The position numbers and the translations under genes are program-made. A stretch of 60,787 nucleotides of DNA from Archaeoglobus neptunius (GTDB taxonomy: Archaea; Halobacteriota; Archaeoglobi; Archaeoglobales; Archaeoglobaceae), in NCBI RefSeq assembly GCF_016757965.1, contig NZ_JAEKIW010000015.1, positions 1 to 60,787 on the forward strand. Reading direction: 5' to 3'. Under the pieces are notes generated by a model. It had not been told where the DNA came from. It saw only the letters and a program-made list of their open reading frames with translations, and ran no database searches. Numbering within the stretch: the stretch's first letter is position 1; every line of letters begins with the position of its first letter. Positions 16,830 to 26,110 of the stretch are shown piece by piece.

Positions 16830-18011
16830 ATGAAAGTCGCAATATTTGATGCATTCAACGGTGCAGGAGGAGATATGATAATCGCCTCCATGTTGGATGT
16901 CGGTATCAGAAAATCAGAGATTGACGAAATTCTCTCCTCAATAAATCTCAAAATTGACTACAGAATTGAAAAAGCTGACGTTAAGGGGATACGTGCGAGG
17001 CGGATCAGGGTAATGGAAAGGGGAAGGGTTAAAAGAAGTTTTGAGGATGTTGTATCCATAATAAAAAGCTCCGGCATTGATGGAGAAGTTAAAAATGACG
17101 CATTGAAAATATTTGAGATTCTGGCGAGAGCTGAGGGAAGGGTACACGGAAAAGATTACAGAAAGGCAGTTTTTCATGAGGTTGGATCTGATGATGCAAT
17201 TTTCGATGTACTGTGCTCGGCAAAAGCGTTCAGAAATCTGGCCGATAAAGGGTACAGCTTTTTTGCAAAACCCATCAGAGTCGGGAGCGGCTTCATTGAT
17301 TTTTCCCACGGGAGGTATCCCGTCCCATCCCCGGCGGTTCTTGAGATCCTGAAGGATGCGAAGATAAAGATTCTGATGGAGGGAGAGGGGGAGCTGCTGA
17401 CGCCCACCGCTGCGGCAATCCTCTCGTATTACTGTGATGATTTTCCGCCGTTTCCGATGAGGATCGAGAATGTTTCCTACGGCGCTGGTAGCAGGGAGAC
17501 GGAGGTGCCGAATGTTCTTAGGTTGATTCTTGGCAAGGTGGAACTGCATGATAGCATAGCAGTGATAGAGACGAATCTTGACGATGTGAGTGGAGAGTAC
17601 ATGGGGTATGCGATGGAGAACCTGATTCAAGTTGATGGCGTGCTTGATGTAACAACAATTCCGGCTTTTGGTAAAAAAGGAAGGCCGGGTTTTGTGATGA
17701 GAATAATAGCGAATCTGGACAGAGCTGAGGAGGTGGCTGAGGAAGTGATGAGACAAACCGGAAGTCTCGGAGTAAGAATAATACCGGTTTACCACCGACA
17801 GATAGCTGAGAGAGAAGAGTACAGGATGAAGGTGAAAATCCGGGGCGAGGATTTTGAAGTAAGATTTAAACGCTCTCTTCCTGAGTTCAGGCACATGAAG
17901 CCAGAATTTGATGACATTGCTATGATCGCCAGCAGGCTTGATATCCCGATTCATGAGGTTTACCGAAAAGTGCTGAGGGTGCTTGAAAATGCTGATACCG
18001 AGTGGAAGTAA
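16830..18011 (+). CDS. larC: LarC-family nickel-insertion protein (DUF111)
   Basis: 393 residues from the ATG at 16830, preceded by GGTGGTT. The start KVAIFDAFNGAGGDMIIASML is the LarC/TIGR00299 signature, followed by FHEVGSDDAIFD and a C-terminal domain with ETNLDDVSGEYMGY. LarC inserts nickel into the pincer cofactor of lactate racemase and related enzymes. The partners larB and larE are not in the window. A longer in-frame start at 16800 exists but is weaker. radB overlaps its end by 23 bases. Confidence 0.88.
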   Translation: MKVAIFDAFNGAGGDMIIASMLDVGIRKSEIDEILSSINLKIDYRIEKADVKGIRARRIRVMERGRVKRSFEDVVSIIKSSGIDGEVKNDALKIFEILARAEGRVHGKDYRKAVFHEVGSDDAIFDVLCSAKAFRNLADKGYSFFAKPIRVGSGFIDFSHGRYPVPSPAVLEILKDAKIKILMEGEGELLTPTAAAILSYYCDDFPPFPMRIENVSYGAGSRETEVPNVLRLILGKVELHDSIAVIETNLDDVSGEYMGYAMENLIQVDGVLDVTTIPAFGKKGRPGFVMRIIANLDRAEEVAEEVMRQTGSLGVRIIPVYHRQIAEREEYRMKVKIRGEDFEVRFKRSLPEFRHMKPEFDDIAMIASRLDIPIHEVYRKVLRVLENADTEWK

Positions 18012-18645
18012 GTGTGTTGACTCTTTACTCGGAGGTGGGGTTGAAACCGGAACGGTGACGCAAATCTATGGCCACAGTGGTACCGGAAAAACAACTCTCT
18101 GCCTGATGTTTGCCAAAAATGCTGCAAAGGAGTTCAAGGTGGCATTTATTGATACCGAGGGCCTGTCTGCCGAGAGGGTCAGGCAGGTTTTCGGTGATGT
18201 CGGTCTTTTCGCCAACGTTTTCGTCTATGAGGTTTATCAGTTCAGACAGCAGGGGGTCGCTTTGAAGGAGGCAGAGAAGCTCTGCAGGAGTGAAAATGTC
18301 AGGTTAATCATCGTTGATTCCTTCACATCGCTCTATCGCAGTGAGCTTGAAGATGAGGGCAGGCAGCTCAGAATAAAGAGGGAGCTAACCTCCCAGCTCA
18401 CGTATCTGCTCGGAGTTGCAAGAAAACACGATGTTGCTGTGGTAATAACCAACCAGATGTACACCGATGTTAAGACCGGCATGGACAGACCGCTGGGAGG
18501 GCCGAGCATAGACCATCTGTCCAAGGTCATTCTGGCGCTGGAGAGAAGCGAAGACGTCAGGAAGGCCACGTTGATAAAACACAGATGGATGAGGGAGGGG
18601 ACAAGCTGCTTTTACCGCATAACTGACAGGGGAATTGAGCCCTAA
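17989..18645 (+). CDS. radB: RadB recombinase paralogue
   Basis: 218 residues, a RecA core alone without the N-terminal helix-hairpin domain of RadA. Walker A is GHSGTGKTT, Walker B is VRLIIVDSFTSLYR, and the DNA-binding loop region has TNQMYTD. Euryarchaeal RadB helps RadA in homologous recombination and binds Hjc and PolD. The ATG at 17989 follows GAGGGT. A TTG at 17983 in the same frame is less likely. It is probably cotranscribed with larC because the genes overlap, although the roles differ. Confidence 0.93.
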   Translation: MLIPSGSKCVDSLLGGGVETGTVTQIYGHSGTGKTTLCLMFAKNAAKEFKVAFIDTEGLSAERVRQVFGDVGLFANVFVYEVYQFRQQGVALKEAEKLCRSENVRLIIVDSFTSLYRSELEDEGRQLRIKRELTSQLTYLLGVARKHDVAVVITNQMYTDVKTGMDRPLGGPSIDHLSKVILALERSEDVRKATLIKHRWMREGTSCFYRITDRGIEP

Positions 18646-18648
18646 AGA

Positions 18649-19002
18649 TTACTTCAGCAAGGGAAGGTTTCCTGTAACCCTGTCAATTTTCCTCTCCTCG
18701 TCCGGACCTATAACGATGGCTGTAACAGTTCCGGGTGGAATTTCCGTTAAACCTGCATCCTGAACAACACCTGTTACGAGTCCGAGAGTTTCAGCCCTAA
18801 CCCTCACCCCCATGAGCTCTTCCAGACTCTTAACCTTAAGAACGATCTTCTTCTGCCCTTCGTCAAGCCACCTTCTTCTCAAATCAGGAGAAGATCGGAT
18901 ATAACCAATAACTGCAGCATGAGCAACCTGAACTGCCAGCTTACCTCTCGACAATTTTAAATCGTCCCTTACAACAATCACCTGTTTTAATTCATTCTTC
19001 AT
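18649..19002 (-). CDS. pth2: Peptidyl-tRNA hydrolase, Pth2 type
   Basis: 117 residues from the ATG at 19000-19002. The motifs [22 protein letters not shown] and [15 protein letters not shown] are diagnostic for Pth2, which releases tRNA from prematurely dropped peptidyl-tRNA. The catalytic Lys and Asp lie in these two segments. A longer start at 19014 would add four residues. It overlaps the upstream DUF5749-like gene by 11 bases, so the two are cotranscribed, and it meets radB tail to tail with a three-base gap. Confidence 0.93.
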   Translation of the reverse strand: MKNELKQVIVVRDDLKLSRGKLAVQVAHAAVIGYIRSSPDLRRRWLDEGQKKIVLKVKSLEELMGVRVRAETLGLVTGVVQDAGLTEIPPGTVTAIVIGPDEERKIDRVTGNLPLLK

Positions 19003-19261
19003 CTCCAAAACCATATGATCTCAGTTCTTCAAGCGTTACAGGCTTTGATTTCTCCTCTATCCACCTTCTTCCAGCTTCCTTTGCCTCCTCCTCATCAAAC
19101 TCTGAAAGCACTATTTTATCTGCTTCAACACTTTTTATACAGGCTTTCGGAATTGCCAGAAATTCGGCGCCAACCTTCACTATTAGTCTGTCCCTGTGAA
19201 CGTCAATGCTCTCTCCGAAACTCACACTGTCCTTGAAAACGTACTTGCATATCAGGTCCAT
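18992..19261 (-). CDS. Small PRC-barrel-like protein (DUF5749-like)
   Basis: 89 residues. The N-terminal half ([20 protein letters not shown], then [19 protein letters not shown]) has the strand pattern of a small PRC-like barrel and the C-terminal half is charged and helical ([18 protein letters not shown]). It resembles archaeal DUF5749 proteins, which have no known function. It overlaps pth2 by 11 bases (23 if pth2 starts earlier), so it is in an operon with it. Confidence 0.7.
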   Translation of the reverse strand: MDLICKYVFKDSVSFGESIDVHRDRLIVKVGAEFLAIPKACIKSVEADKIVLSEFDEEEAKEAGRRWIEEKSKPVTLEELRSYGFGDEE

Positions 19262-19379
19262 GTTGGGAATTGACTGGAAATTTTAAATCTTTTGCTGATG
19301 AAGATTGAATTGGGACTTAAGCAGACCACGTATTTTCCGGGCAACACTTTTTATACTATTGGGAACAATTAATAATTAT

Positions 19380-20735
19380 ATGATCGCTCTCCTCAACCCC
19401 AACGCCAACGTTGAGGTCGTGAAAACCCTTGACATATCCACTCCACCCCTCTCTCTTGGTTATCTGGCGGCAGTGTTGAGGAGGGAGGGTTTCAGGGTAA
19501 GGGTAATTGATGACCTTGTGGAGAATGTGGGATTTGAGGAACTGCTGAAGAGAGTAAAAAATGCACTGGTGGTTGGAATAACTTCGACAACCCCGACATT
19601 CAGCTCAGCCATGAGATATGCGAAAAAAATAAAGGAGGCCCTTCCAAACATACAGGTCATTCTGGGTGGTGTGCACGTTACTTTCAAACCCTACGACCCA
19701 TTAAGATCTGGTTACGTTGATGCAGTCTGCATTGGAGAGGGAGAGGAGACTATAGTGGAGGTGGCCGAGAGGGTGGAGTCCGGAAACGGGCTTGATGGTG
19801 TTAGAGGTATAATTTACAGGGACGAAAGCAGAATCGTTAACAACGGGCCAAGAGAGCCAATCAAAAACCTTGACTCCCTTCCATTTCCCGCATATGACCT
19901 GATGCCTCTTGACAGCTACAGGATATTTGGATACAGGCTCGGACATTTTCCGGTCATAACATCTCGCGGGTGCCCATTTGGATGCAGATATTGCAGTTCC
20001 TCCACCTTTATGGGGTTTAGATTCAGGGCTAGGAGCGCCAAAAACGTGGTTGATGAGGTAGAGTGGCTGGTGAACGATTACGATGCAGAACACATAGCCT
20101 TCAGCGATGACACATTCACCCTTAGCAAAAGAAGGGTCGAGGCAATCTGCGAGGAAATCAAAAGCAGGGGGCTGGACATAGACTGGAGCTGCTCTTCCCG
20201 GGTGGATACAATTAATGAAGATATGCTGAGAAAGATGAAGGATGCTGGTTGTTCAGCGATTTATTTTGGTATTGAGTCTGCAAGTGAGACAATACTTGAA
20301 TTTTACAGGAAACGAATAAATCTTGAGAAAGCCATAAAAGCGATAGAGCTAACGAGAAAAATAGGGATTTCGGCCATCTGCTCCTTCATCATCGGAGCTC
20401 CGATGGAAAGAAGGGAGGATATGGAGTCCACATTAAGGCTTGCCCTTAAAATAGACCCGGATTACGCACAGTTTTCCATATTAACCCCTTATCCGGGGAC
20501 TGAAATTTACCAGGAGGCAAGGGAAAGGGGCTGGTTGCTCACCGAAAACTACGATGAATACACGGCAGGAAAACCTGTACTGAAAAACTTTTACATGTCT
20601 TCAGAGGAAGTTTACAGATTTTTGAAGTACTGCTATCTTAGATTTTATCTCAGACCCAGATTCATTATCAGGGAGTTTAAAAAGGGTCATTTCAGAGTCG
20701 TTTGGGGAATTCTAAGGAAGACATTAAAAGTTTAA
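19380..20735 (+). CDS. B12-binding-domain radical SAM protein
   Basis: 451 residues from the ATG at 19380, with TTTTTATA at 19346-19353 giving leaderless spacing. The first 150 residues form a cobalamin-binding-like domain (IALLNPNANVEV, GITSTTPTFSSA, ILGGVHVTF). The radical SAM motif CPFGCRYC comes next, followed by a SAM-binding TIM barrel and SAIYFGIESASE. Such proteins methylate or rearrange small molecules or lipids, and the substrate cannot be told. The LD-x-H motif that ligands B12 directly is not evident. It stands just before mer. Confidence 0.85.
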   Translation: MIALLNPNANVEVVKTLDISTPPLSLGYLAAVLRREGFRVRVIDDLVENVGFEELLKRVKNALVVGITSTTPTFSSAMRYAKKIKEALPNIQVILGGVHVTFKPYDPLRSGYVDAVCIGEGEETIVEVAERVESGNGLDGVRGIIYRDESRIVNNGPREPIKNLDSLPFPAYDLMPLDSYRIFGYRLGHFPVITSRGCPFGCRYCSSSTFMGFRFRARSAKNVVDEVEWLVNDYDAEHIAFSDDTFTLSKRRVEAICEEIKSRGLDIDWSCSSRVDTINEDMLRKMKDAGCSAIYFGIESASETILEFYRKRINLEKAIKAIELTRKIGISAICSFIIGAPMERREDMESTLRLALKIDPDYAQFSILTPYPGTEIYQEARERGWLLTENYDEYTAGKPVLKNFYMSSEEVYRFLKYCYLRFYLRPRFIIREFKKGHFRVVWGILRKTLKV

Positions 20736-21773
<1,038 letters not shown>

Positions 21774-21829
21774 TTCAATTTTTTGATTTAATTGGTAAAA
21801 TTTATCTCATCTTACCCATAGTATATTTC

Positions 21830-22597
21830 ATGAGAGCTACCTGGAAGGGAAACATATCCTTTGGACTGGTTACGATCCCTGTGAAGGTATACAGTGCAGT
21901 ACTCCCAAAGGAGATAAAATTCAATCTCCTCCATTCTGCAGATGGTGGCAGGATCAGATACAGGAAAGTTTGCGAGAAATGTGGCAGGGAGGTATCGAGT
22001 GATGAAATCGTAAGGGGTTTTGAAGTGTCGAAAAATGAGTATGTCATCCTGACTGATGAGGATTTTGAAAAGATCCCTCTGAATACGGTCAGAACTATAG
22101 AGATCAAACAGTTCTTTCAGCCAGAAGAGCTGGGGATCATATACTACAGCAACTTTTACTATGTGGTGCCGGACAAGGGTGGAGAGAAGGCGTACTACCT
22201 TCTCAAGAGGGCGATGATTGAGACGGAAAGCATGGCTGCCGGTAAGATGAGTATGAGAGGTAGAGAAAACCTTGTGGCTTTGAAAGCCTTTGATGGTGGA
22301 TTGTTGCTGGCAACTCTCCATTACATTGACGAAATAAGAAATCCCTACGAGGTTGCGGGATGGGGTACTGAGGTAGAGGTTAGTAGCGAGGAGCTCGATC
22401 TTGCTAAAAAGCTCATTCTAGCCATGAAGAAGCCTTTGAAGATTGAGGAGTACAGGGATGAGTATAAAGAGGCTTTGATGCAGCTTATAGACGCAAAGTT
22501 AGCAGGAAAGGAGATCGCCGTTACTGGTGGTGTTGAGGAAGTAGAATCGCTGATGGATGCTCTTAAGGCAAGTCTTGAGTCTGTTAAAGGTGCATGA
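21830..22597 (+). CDS. ku: Ku protein of the prokaryotic NHEJ type
   Basis: 255 residues. The start MRATWKGNISFGLVTIPVKVYSA is the bacterial-type Ku opening, and RYRKVCEKCGREV plus VILTDEDFEKI follow in order. Ku forms a ring that holds broken DNA ends and recruits the ligase. The stop of ku overlaps the start of the ligase (ATGA at 22594-22597). A. fulgidus has the same pair, as I recall. Ku is rare in archaea, so its presence suggests an old transfer from bacteria or retention in this lineage. Confidence 0.93.
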   Translation: MRATWKGNISFGLVTIPVKVYSAVLPKEIKFNLLHSADGGRIRYRKVCEKCGREVSSDEIVRGFEVSKNEYVILTDEDFEKIPLNTVRTIEIKQFFQPEELGIIYYSNFYYVVPDKGGEKAYYLLKRAMIETESMAAGKMSMRGRENLVALKAFDGGLLLATLHYIDEIRNPYEVAGWGTEVEVSSEELDLAKKLILAMKKPLKIEEYRDEYKEALMQLIDAKLAGKEIAVTGGVEEVESLMDALKASLESVKGA

Positions 22598-23550
22598 GCT
22601 GGTTTGACAAAAAGATAAGGCCGATGCTTGCAGTCAAAAGCCAGCCTTTCAGCAGCGAGGATTACATTTACGAGATAAAGTGGGACGGGACGAGATGCAT
22701 AGCGTTTGTCGATGTTGAAGGCAAAAGAGTCAGACTTCAGAACAGAAGGCTGCTCGACATTACATATCGATATCCGGAAATCGATTTTTTATCTCTGAAC
22801 CAGAATGCGGTACTGGATGGTGAGATCGTCGTCATTAAAGAGGGGAAACCGTCTTTTTCTCTTTTGCAAAAAAGGGAACATGTTGAAAGCAGGTTTAAAA
22901 TAGAAATCCTCAGCAAAACAATTCCAGCGATATATGTCGCCTTCGATGCACTTTACACTCAGAAGGACGGCTGGATAATTGATCTGCCATTGATGGAAAG
23001 GAAAAAAGCTCTGGAGGAGGTTGTGGCCGGGTCAAAAAGGATATGGAAGGTAAGATGGATTGAGAAAGCCGGTGAAGAATTTTACAAGAGAGTTAGAGAG
23101 TTAGGACTTGAGGGAATAGTTGCAAAGAAGAAAGATGGCAGATACCTGATCGGTAAAAGGAGTGATCTCTGGAGGAAAATCAAAAAAAGACAGACTATGG
23201 ATTGCATAATCGTTGGGTGGATTGAGGGCGAGGGTGAACGTGAGAGGTTTTTTGGATCACTCGTTCTTGCGGCACACTCAAACGGCAGGCTCGTGCATGT
23301 TGGAAATGTTGGTACCGGGTTTGACAGGGATTTTCTCGTCTGGTTTTCAGGAAAGCTGCGGGAGATAGAGGTGAAGACTCCGCATTTTGAGATAGGCAGG
23401 AAAGACGTGCACTGGGTTAAGCCCGTGTATGTGTGTGAGGTAGAGTTCCTGGAGCTTACTGAGGAAAACAAGCTCAGAGCACCGGTTTTTCTGAGATTGA
23501 GGGATGATAAAAGTCCTGAGGAGTGTAAAATCGATGAGGGTGTTAAGTGA
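22594..23550 (+). CDS. ATP-dependent DNA ligase (LigD ligase-domain type)
   Basis: 318 residues. The nucleotidyl-lysine motif is KWDGTR with Lys29, followed by LDGEIVV, the FDALY strand and GLEGIVAKK. The C-terminal OB-fold has GNVGTGFD and a KPVYVCEVEFLELT segment. This size and set is the ligase part of bacterial LigD, without the polymerase and phosphoesterase parts. With Ku it would seal breaks by end joining. The two genes overlap by four bases and are surely cotranscribed. It overlaps the convergent ADP-ribosylglycohydrolase by 8 bases. Confidence 0.92.
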   Translation: MSWFDKKIRPMLAVKSQPFSSEDYIYEIKWDGTRCIAFVDVEGKRVRLQNRRLLDITYRYPEIDFLSLNQNAVLDGEIVVIKEGKPSFSLLQKREHVESRFKIEILSKTIPAIYVAFDALYTQKDGWIIDLPLMERKKALEEVVAGSKRIWKVRWIEKAGEEFYKRVRELGLEGIVAKKKDGRYLIGKRSDLWRKIKKRQTMDCIIVGWIEGEGERERFFGSLVLAAHSNGRLVHVGNVGTGFDRDFLVWFSGKLREIEVKTPHFEIGRKDVHWVKPVYVCEVEFLELTEENKLRAPVFLRLRDDKSPEECKIDEGVK

Positions 23551-24460
23551 GCTTTACTATCCTAATATGAAGGTCGTAGAGTCTGTTTGCAAGCTCTTCG
23601 AGCTTTTCTCTATCTTTAATCTTTCCCAGCCACCTGTCGGGAATATCAAACCCTGCTGCACCCTTCAATGCCCCGCATATTGCAGCAATGGAGTCAGAGT
23701 CCCCTCCTGCGTTTGCTGCCAATATCAGTGAATCCTCAAAATTTTCACCAGAAAAAAACGCATAAAATGCCATTGGCACTACATCAAGGGCCGACATCGT
23801 ATTTCCGAGCTTTTCCACCGCAAAGTCAAGTTCTTTATCTGCAATTTCATAGGCGTACTTTATTTTTTCAGCCAGAAGGCTGTCAACAGGATCGACCCTT
23901 TTTAAAACTTCAGAAAGCATTTCCTCCTCGCTGAAATCGAGGAGATTGCATGCTATTCCAATTGCTACAGCTATGGCCCCACCGACTGCAGCCGTGCCCC
24001 TGTGAGTTACAATGGCCGACAGCTCGGCATATTTCTCTACCAGATTAAAGCTGAAATGATACACAAGGCCAACCGGAGCGACCCTCATCGCTGCACCACA
24101 CGTATCACTCATAACACCAGCTCTACTCCATGGTATCCCACTTAACAGATTTGAAATGGCTCTGGTGGAACTCGGGCCAATCCTTCTGCTTTCTGTGGAG
24201 AGAAACCACGTCTTGAGTTTCTCTGCAAAGTCCTCAGGATTGAAATATGTGGTTTCAAGGATAGAACTGGCAAGAATCATCATCTGCTCCGTGTCATCCG
24301 TCCATTCACCTTCTTTCAGGTCGCCGTAGGGCGAAGGAAAAAAGTCCCTGATCTCCCCGTAGATTTGCTTTACTGCCTCTCTCAATAGCCCCTCTGCAGG
24401 CATTCCAAGGGCATCTCCAACGGCTATCCCAGTGATACAGTTTCTGAACTTTTTATCCAT
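23543..24460 (-). CDS. ADP-ribosylglycohydrolase family protein
   Basis: 305 residues from the ATG at 24458-24460. The metal-site motifs are GEWTDDTEQMM near residue 55 and GGDSDSIAAICGALKGA near the end, both holding the Asp ligands for two Mg2+ ions. The first helix is GIAVGDALGMPAEG. These enzymes remove ADP-ribose from proteins or split ADP-ribosyl compounds such as DraG does. A longer start at 24592 would give a hydrophobic extension unlike relatives. It is tail to tail with the NHEJ genes, but no functional tie is shown. Confidence 0.87.
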   Translation of the reverse strand: MDKKFRNCITGIAVGDALGMPAEGLLREAVKQIYGEIRDFFPSPYGDLKEGEWTDDTEQMMILASSILETTYFNPEDFAEKLKTWFLSTESRRIGPSSTRAISNLLSGIPWSRAGVMSDTCGAAMRVAPVGLVYHFSFNLVEKYAELSAIVTHRGTAAVGGAIAVAIGIACNLLDFSEEEMLSEVLKRVDPVDSLLAEKIKYAYEIADKELDFAVEKLGNTMSALDVVPMAFYAFFSGENFEDSLILAANAGGDSDSIAAICGALKGAAGFDIPDRWLGKIKDREKLEELANRLYDLHIRIVKLT

Positions 24461-24536
24461 CAACCAACTCAATGGCAAGGGAAGATATAGTTTTTTTGCA
24501 GTAAACCACATATATAAGAAAGTTTCAGTATAAATA

Positions 24537-24926
24537 ATGAAAAAACGTGTACTGATTGTCGACAACGATCGGGCAGTGGTTGAAGCTTTCAAGGACTTGC
24601 TTTCTGAAGGCTATGATGTGGCGATCGCCTCAGATGGAAAAGAAGGAATCGAGGCCTTCAGGACATTCAAGCCCGATCTGGTGATCGTTAACATGCTGAT
24701 GCCCTCAGTTGAGGGGGTTGAGGTTGACATTCCACTGCCGCTGATGAACGGTGTTGAGTTTACAAGAGAGATTAAGAGGATTGATCCGGACATCAAGGTT
24801 ATAGGCATCTCTGCCTTTGCCGCACACAGGGGAGATGAGTTGCTTGAAGCGGGGGCAGAAGATGTTGTTAAAAAGCCGCTAAGTAAGGATGAACTGATCA
24901 GCATAATCGAAAGGCATATACATTAG
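24537..24926 (+). CDS. CheY-like receiver protein with a duplicated phosphorylation loop
   Basis: 129 residues, a stand-alone response-regulator receiver. The acidic pair is VDNDR (9-11) and the late Lys is in VVKKPL. The phosphorylation segment occurs twice in tandem: residues 51-62 read VNMLMPSVEGVE and residues 63-74 read VDIPLPLMNGVE. The first has Asn52 where the phospho-Asp should be, and the second has Asp64 at the correct spacing to P and G. The DNA shows the same 36-base unit twice (24687-24722, 24723-24758), clearly diverged. It overlaps the convergent kinase-like gene by four bases. Confidence 0.85.
   Translation: MKKRVLIVDNDRAVVEAFKDLLSEGYDVAIASDGKEGIEAFRTFKPDLVIVNMLMPSVEGVEVDIPLPLMNGVEFTREIKRIDPDIKVIGISAFAAHRGDELLEAGAEDVVKKPLSKDELISIIERHIH
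24687..24758 (+). repeat. 36-bp tandem duplication inside the receiver gene
   Basis: The two units are 24687-24722 and 24723-24758, each twelve codons beginning gtt and ending with gtt gag. The second differs at many positions. Both encode the canonical [DN]-x-x-x-P-x-x-x-G loop of receiver domains, so the duplication is in phase and copies one functional element. Confidence 0.7.
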
Positions 24927-26041
24927 GGCCCCCTTTTCCTGAGATATTCCCTGATTTTTTCCGATTCCACCCAGCCCTTTTCCAGTCTTTCAACGAGTCT
25001 TGTTATTCTTGAAAGCTGTTCGGCTATTTTTTCTGTGGCATTCCTGTCTTCAACAAAGGATTCCACAAAACCATGTGCAGCAGCCAGAGGATTGCGGATG
25101 TGATCCACCAGAATGGCGAATTGCTCAATATTTTTATCCAGTTGTTCAATCAATCTTTCTTTTTCTTTTTTCAGTCTTTTTAGGGCAATTCCATACGATA
25201 TGATTGCAGCGATGCGTTCGAGCAATTCCTTCTCCTCCTCGTCAAAAGCATCCTCCTCAATTGCGTAAACATTCAGAGAACCAAAAGTTGAATCCTTGTA
25301 GATGAGCGGAAGAGCAATTGACGATCCAAAACCCCTTTTCGTCGCCTCGTCCTTCCACATAAAGTCCGATCTCAAGTTACCCTTGATCACGATTTTTCTA
25401 TCCCTGATCGCTCTTCCCGTTGGCCCCTGCCCGAGTGGTGAATCGTCCCACCTCACCTCAACTTCCCTGAAATAATTGCTCCCGTAGCCGGCGACAGGCG
25501 AAACACTACCGTCCTTGTTGGCGTATCCAATCCAGGCGTGTGCGTATCCCTCGTCCACGATTGTTTCACAGACTTTTTCCAGAATCTCCTTCTCATCCTC
25601 GGCCATTAGCACGGTTTCGTTAACTCTGGCCAGAACCCTAAACGCCCTCTCCACTCTTCTCCTGGCCTCAAGCTCATCCTTTATCGACTTCTCGTAGATC
25701 TCCGAAACTACCTTTAGAACCTTACTCTGGAATCTGACCAGATCGATTACAGTCTCCTTGAAGGTTACCGGGTCAGCAACAGAAGCCAGTTTCTCAACCA
25801 GAAGAATCGTTTTTGAAAGAGCATCTGATGGTTTATTGCCGCTTTTTATTATCCTCTCAACCAGCTCCAAATCAAGCTGTTTCATGACTTTCTCTACAGT
25901 TTTATCCCCCGAAAGCAGAGCAACGATCAGATTTCTGACCAAAGGTCTGGCAGTTTTTGCGATATCGGGAGGCAGATCCTTTGATACTTCGCTGAACCAT
26001 TCTTCGAAAACCTTTTCTGCGACATCCGGGGGGACTGACAT
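24923..26041 (-). CDS. GAF-domain sensor with a histidine-kinase H-box but no ATPase domain
   Basis: 372 residues. Residues 1-125 are helical and resemble globin-like or RsbR N-terminal sensor modules. A GAF domain spans about 140-290 (for example EILEKVCETIVDEGYAHAWIGY and GFGSSIALPLIYKD). A segment with LVDHIRNPLAAAHGF carries His314 in the HisKA-like position. The protein ends about 58 residues later, after the second dimerisation helix, so the CA (HATPase) domain with N, G1 and G2 boxes is missing. It may be a phosphotransfer protein or a truncated kinase. The adjoining receiver gene is the natural partner. Confidence 0.75.
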   Translation of the reverse strand: MSVPPDVAEKVFEEWFSEVSKDLPPDIAKTARPLVRNLIVALLSGDKTVEKVMKQLDLELVERIIKSGNKPSDALSKTILLVEKLASVADPVTFKETVIDLVRFQSKVLKVVSEIYEKSIKDELEARRRVERAFRVLARVNETVLMAEDEKEILEKVCETIVDEGYAHAWIGYANKDGSVSPVAGYGSNYFREVEVRWDDSPLGQGPTGRAIRDRKIVIKGNLRSDFMWKDEATKRGFGSSIALPLIYKDSTFGSLNVYAIEEDAFDEEEKELLERIAAIISYGIALKRLKKEKERLIEQLDKNIEQFAILVDHIRNPLAAAHGFVESFVEDRNATEKIAEQLSRITRLVERLEKGWVESEKIREYLRKRGP

Positions 26042-26110
26042 TGATATTACCTGAGGTCAATACAATTAATATGCCTATCGTTATAACCATCTGTATAACA
26101 AAACTTAAAA

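Noticed and set aside
23543-23550. Ku, ligase and ADP-ribosylglycohydrolase as one repair operon
   Set aside because: The hydrolase is on the opposite strand and only overlaps at the 3' end by eight bases, so it is a neighbour and not cotranscribed.
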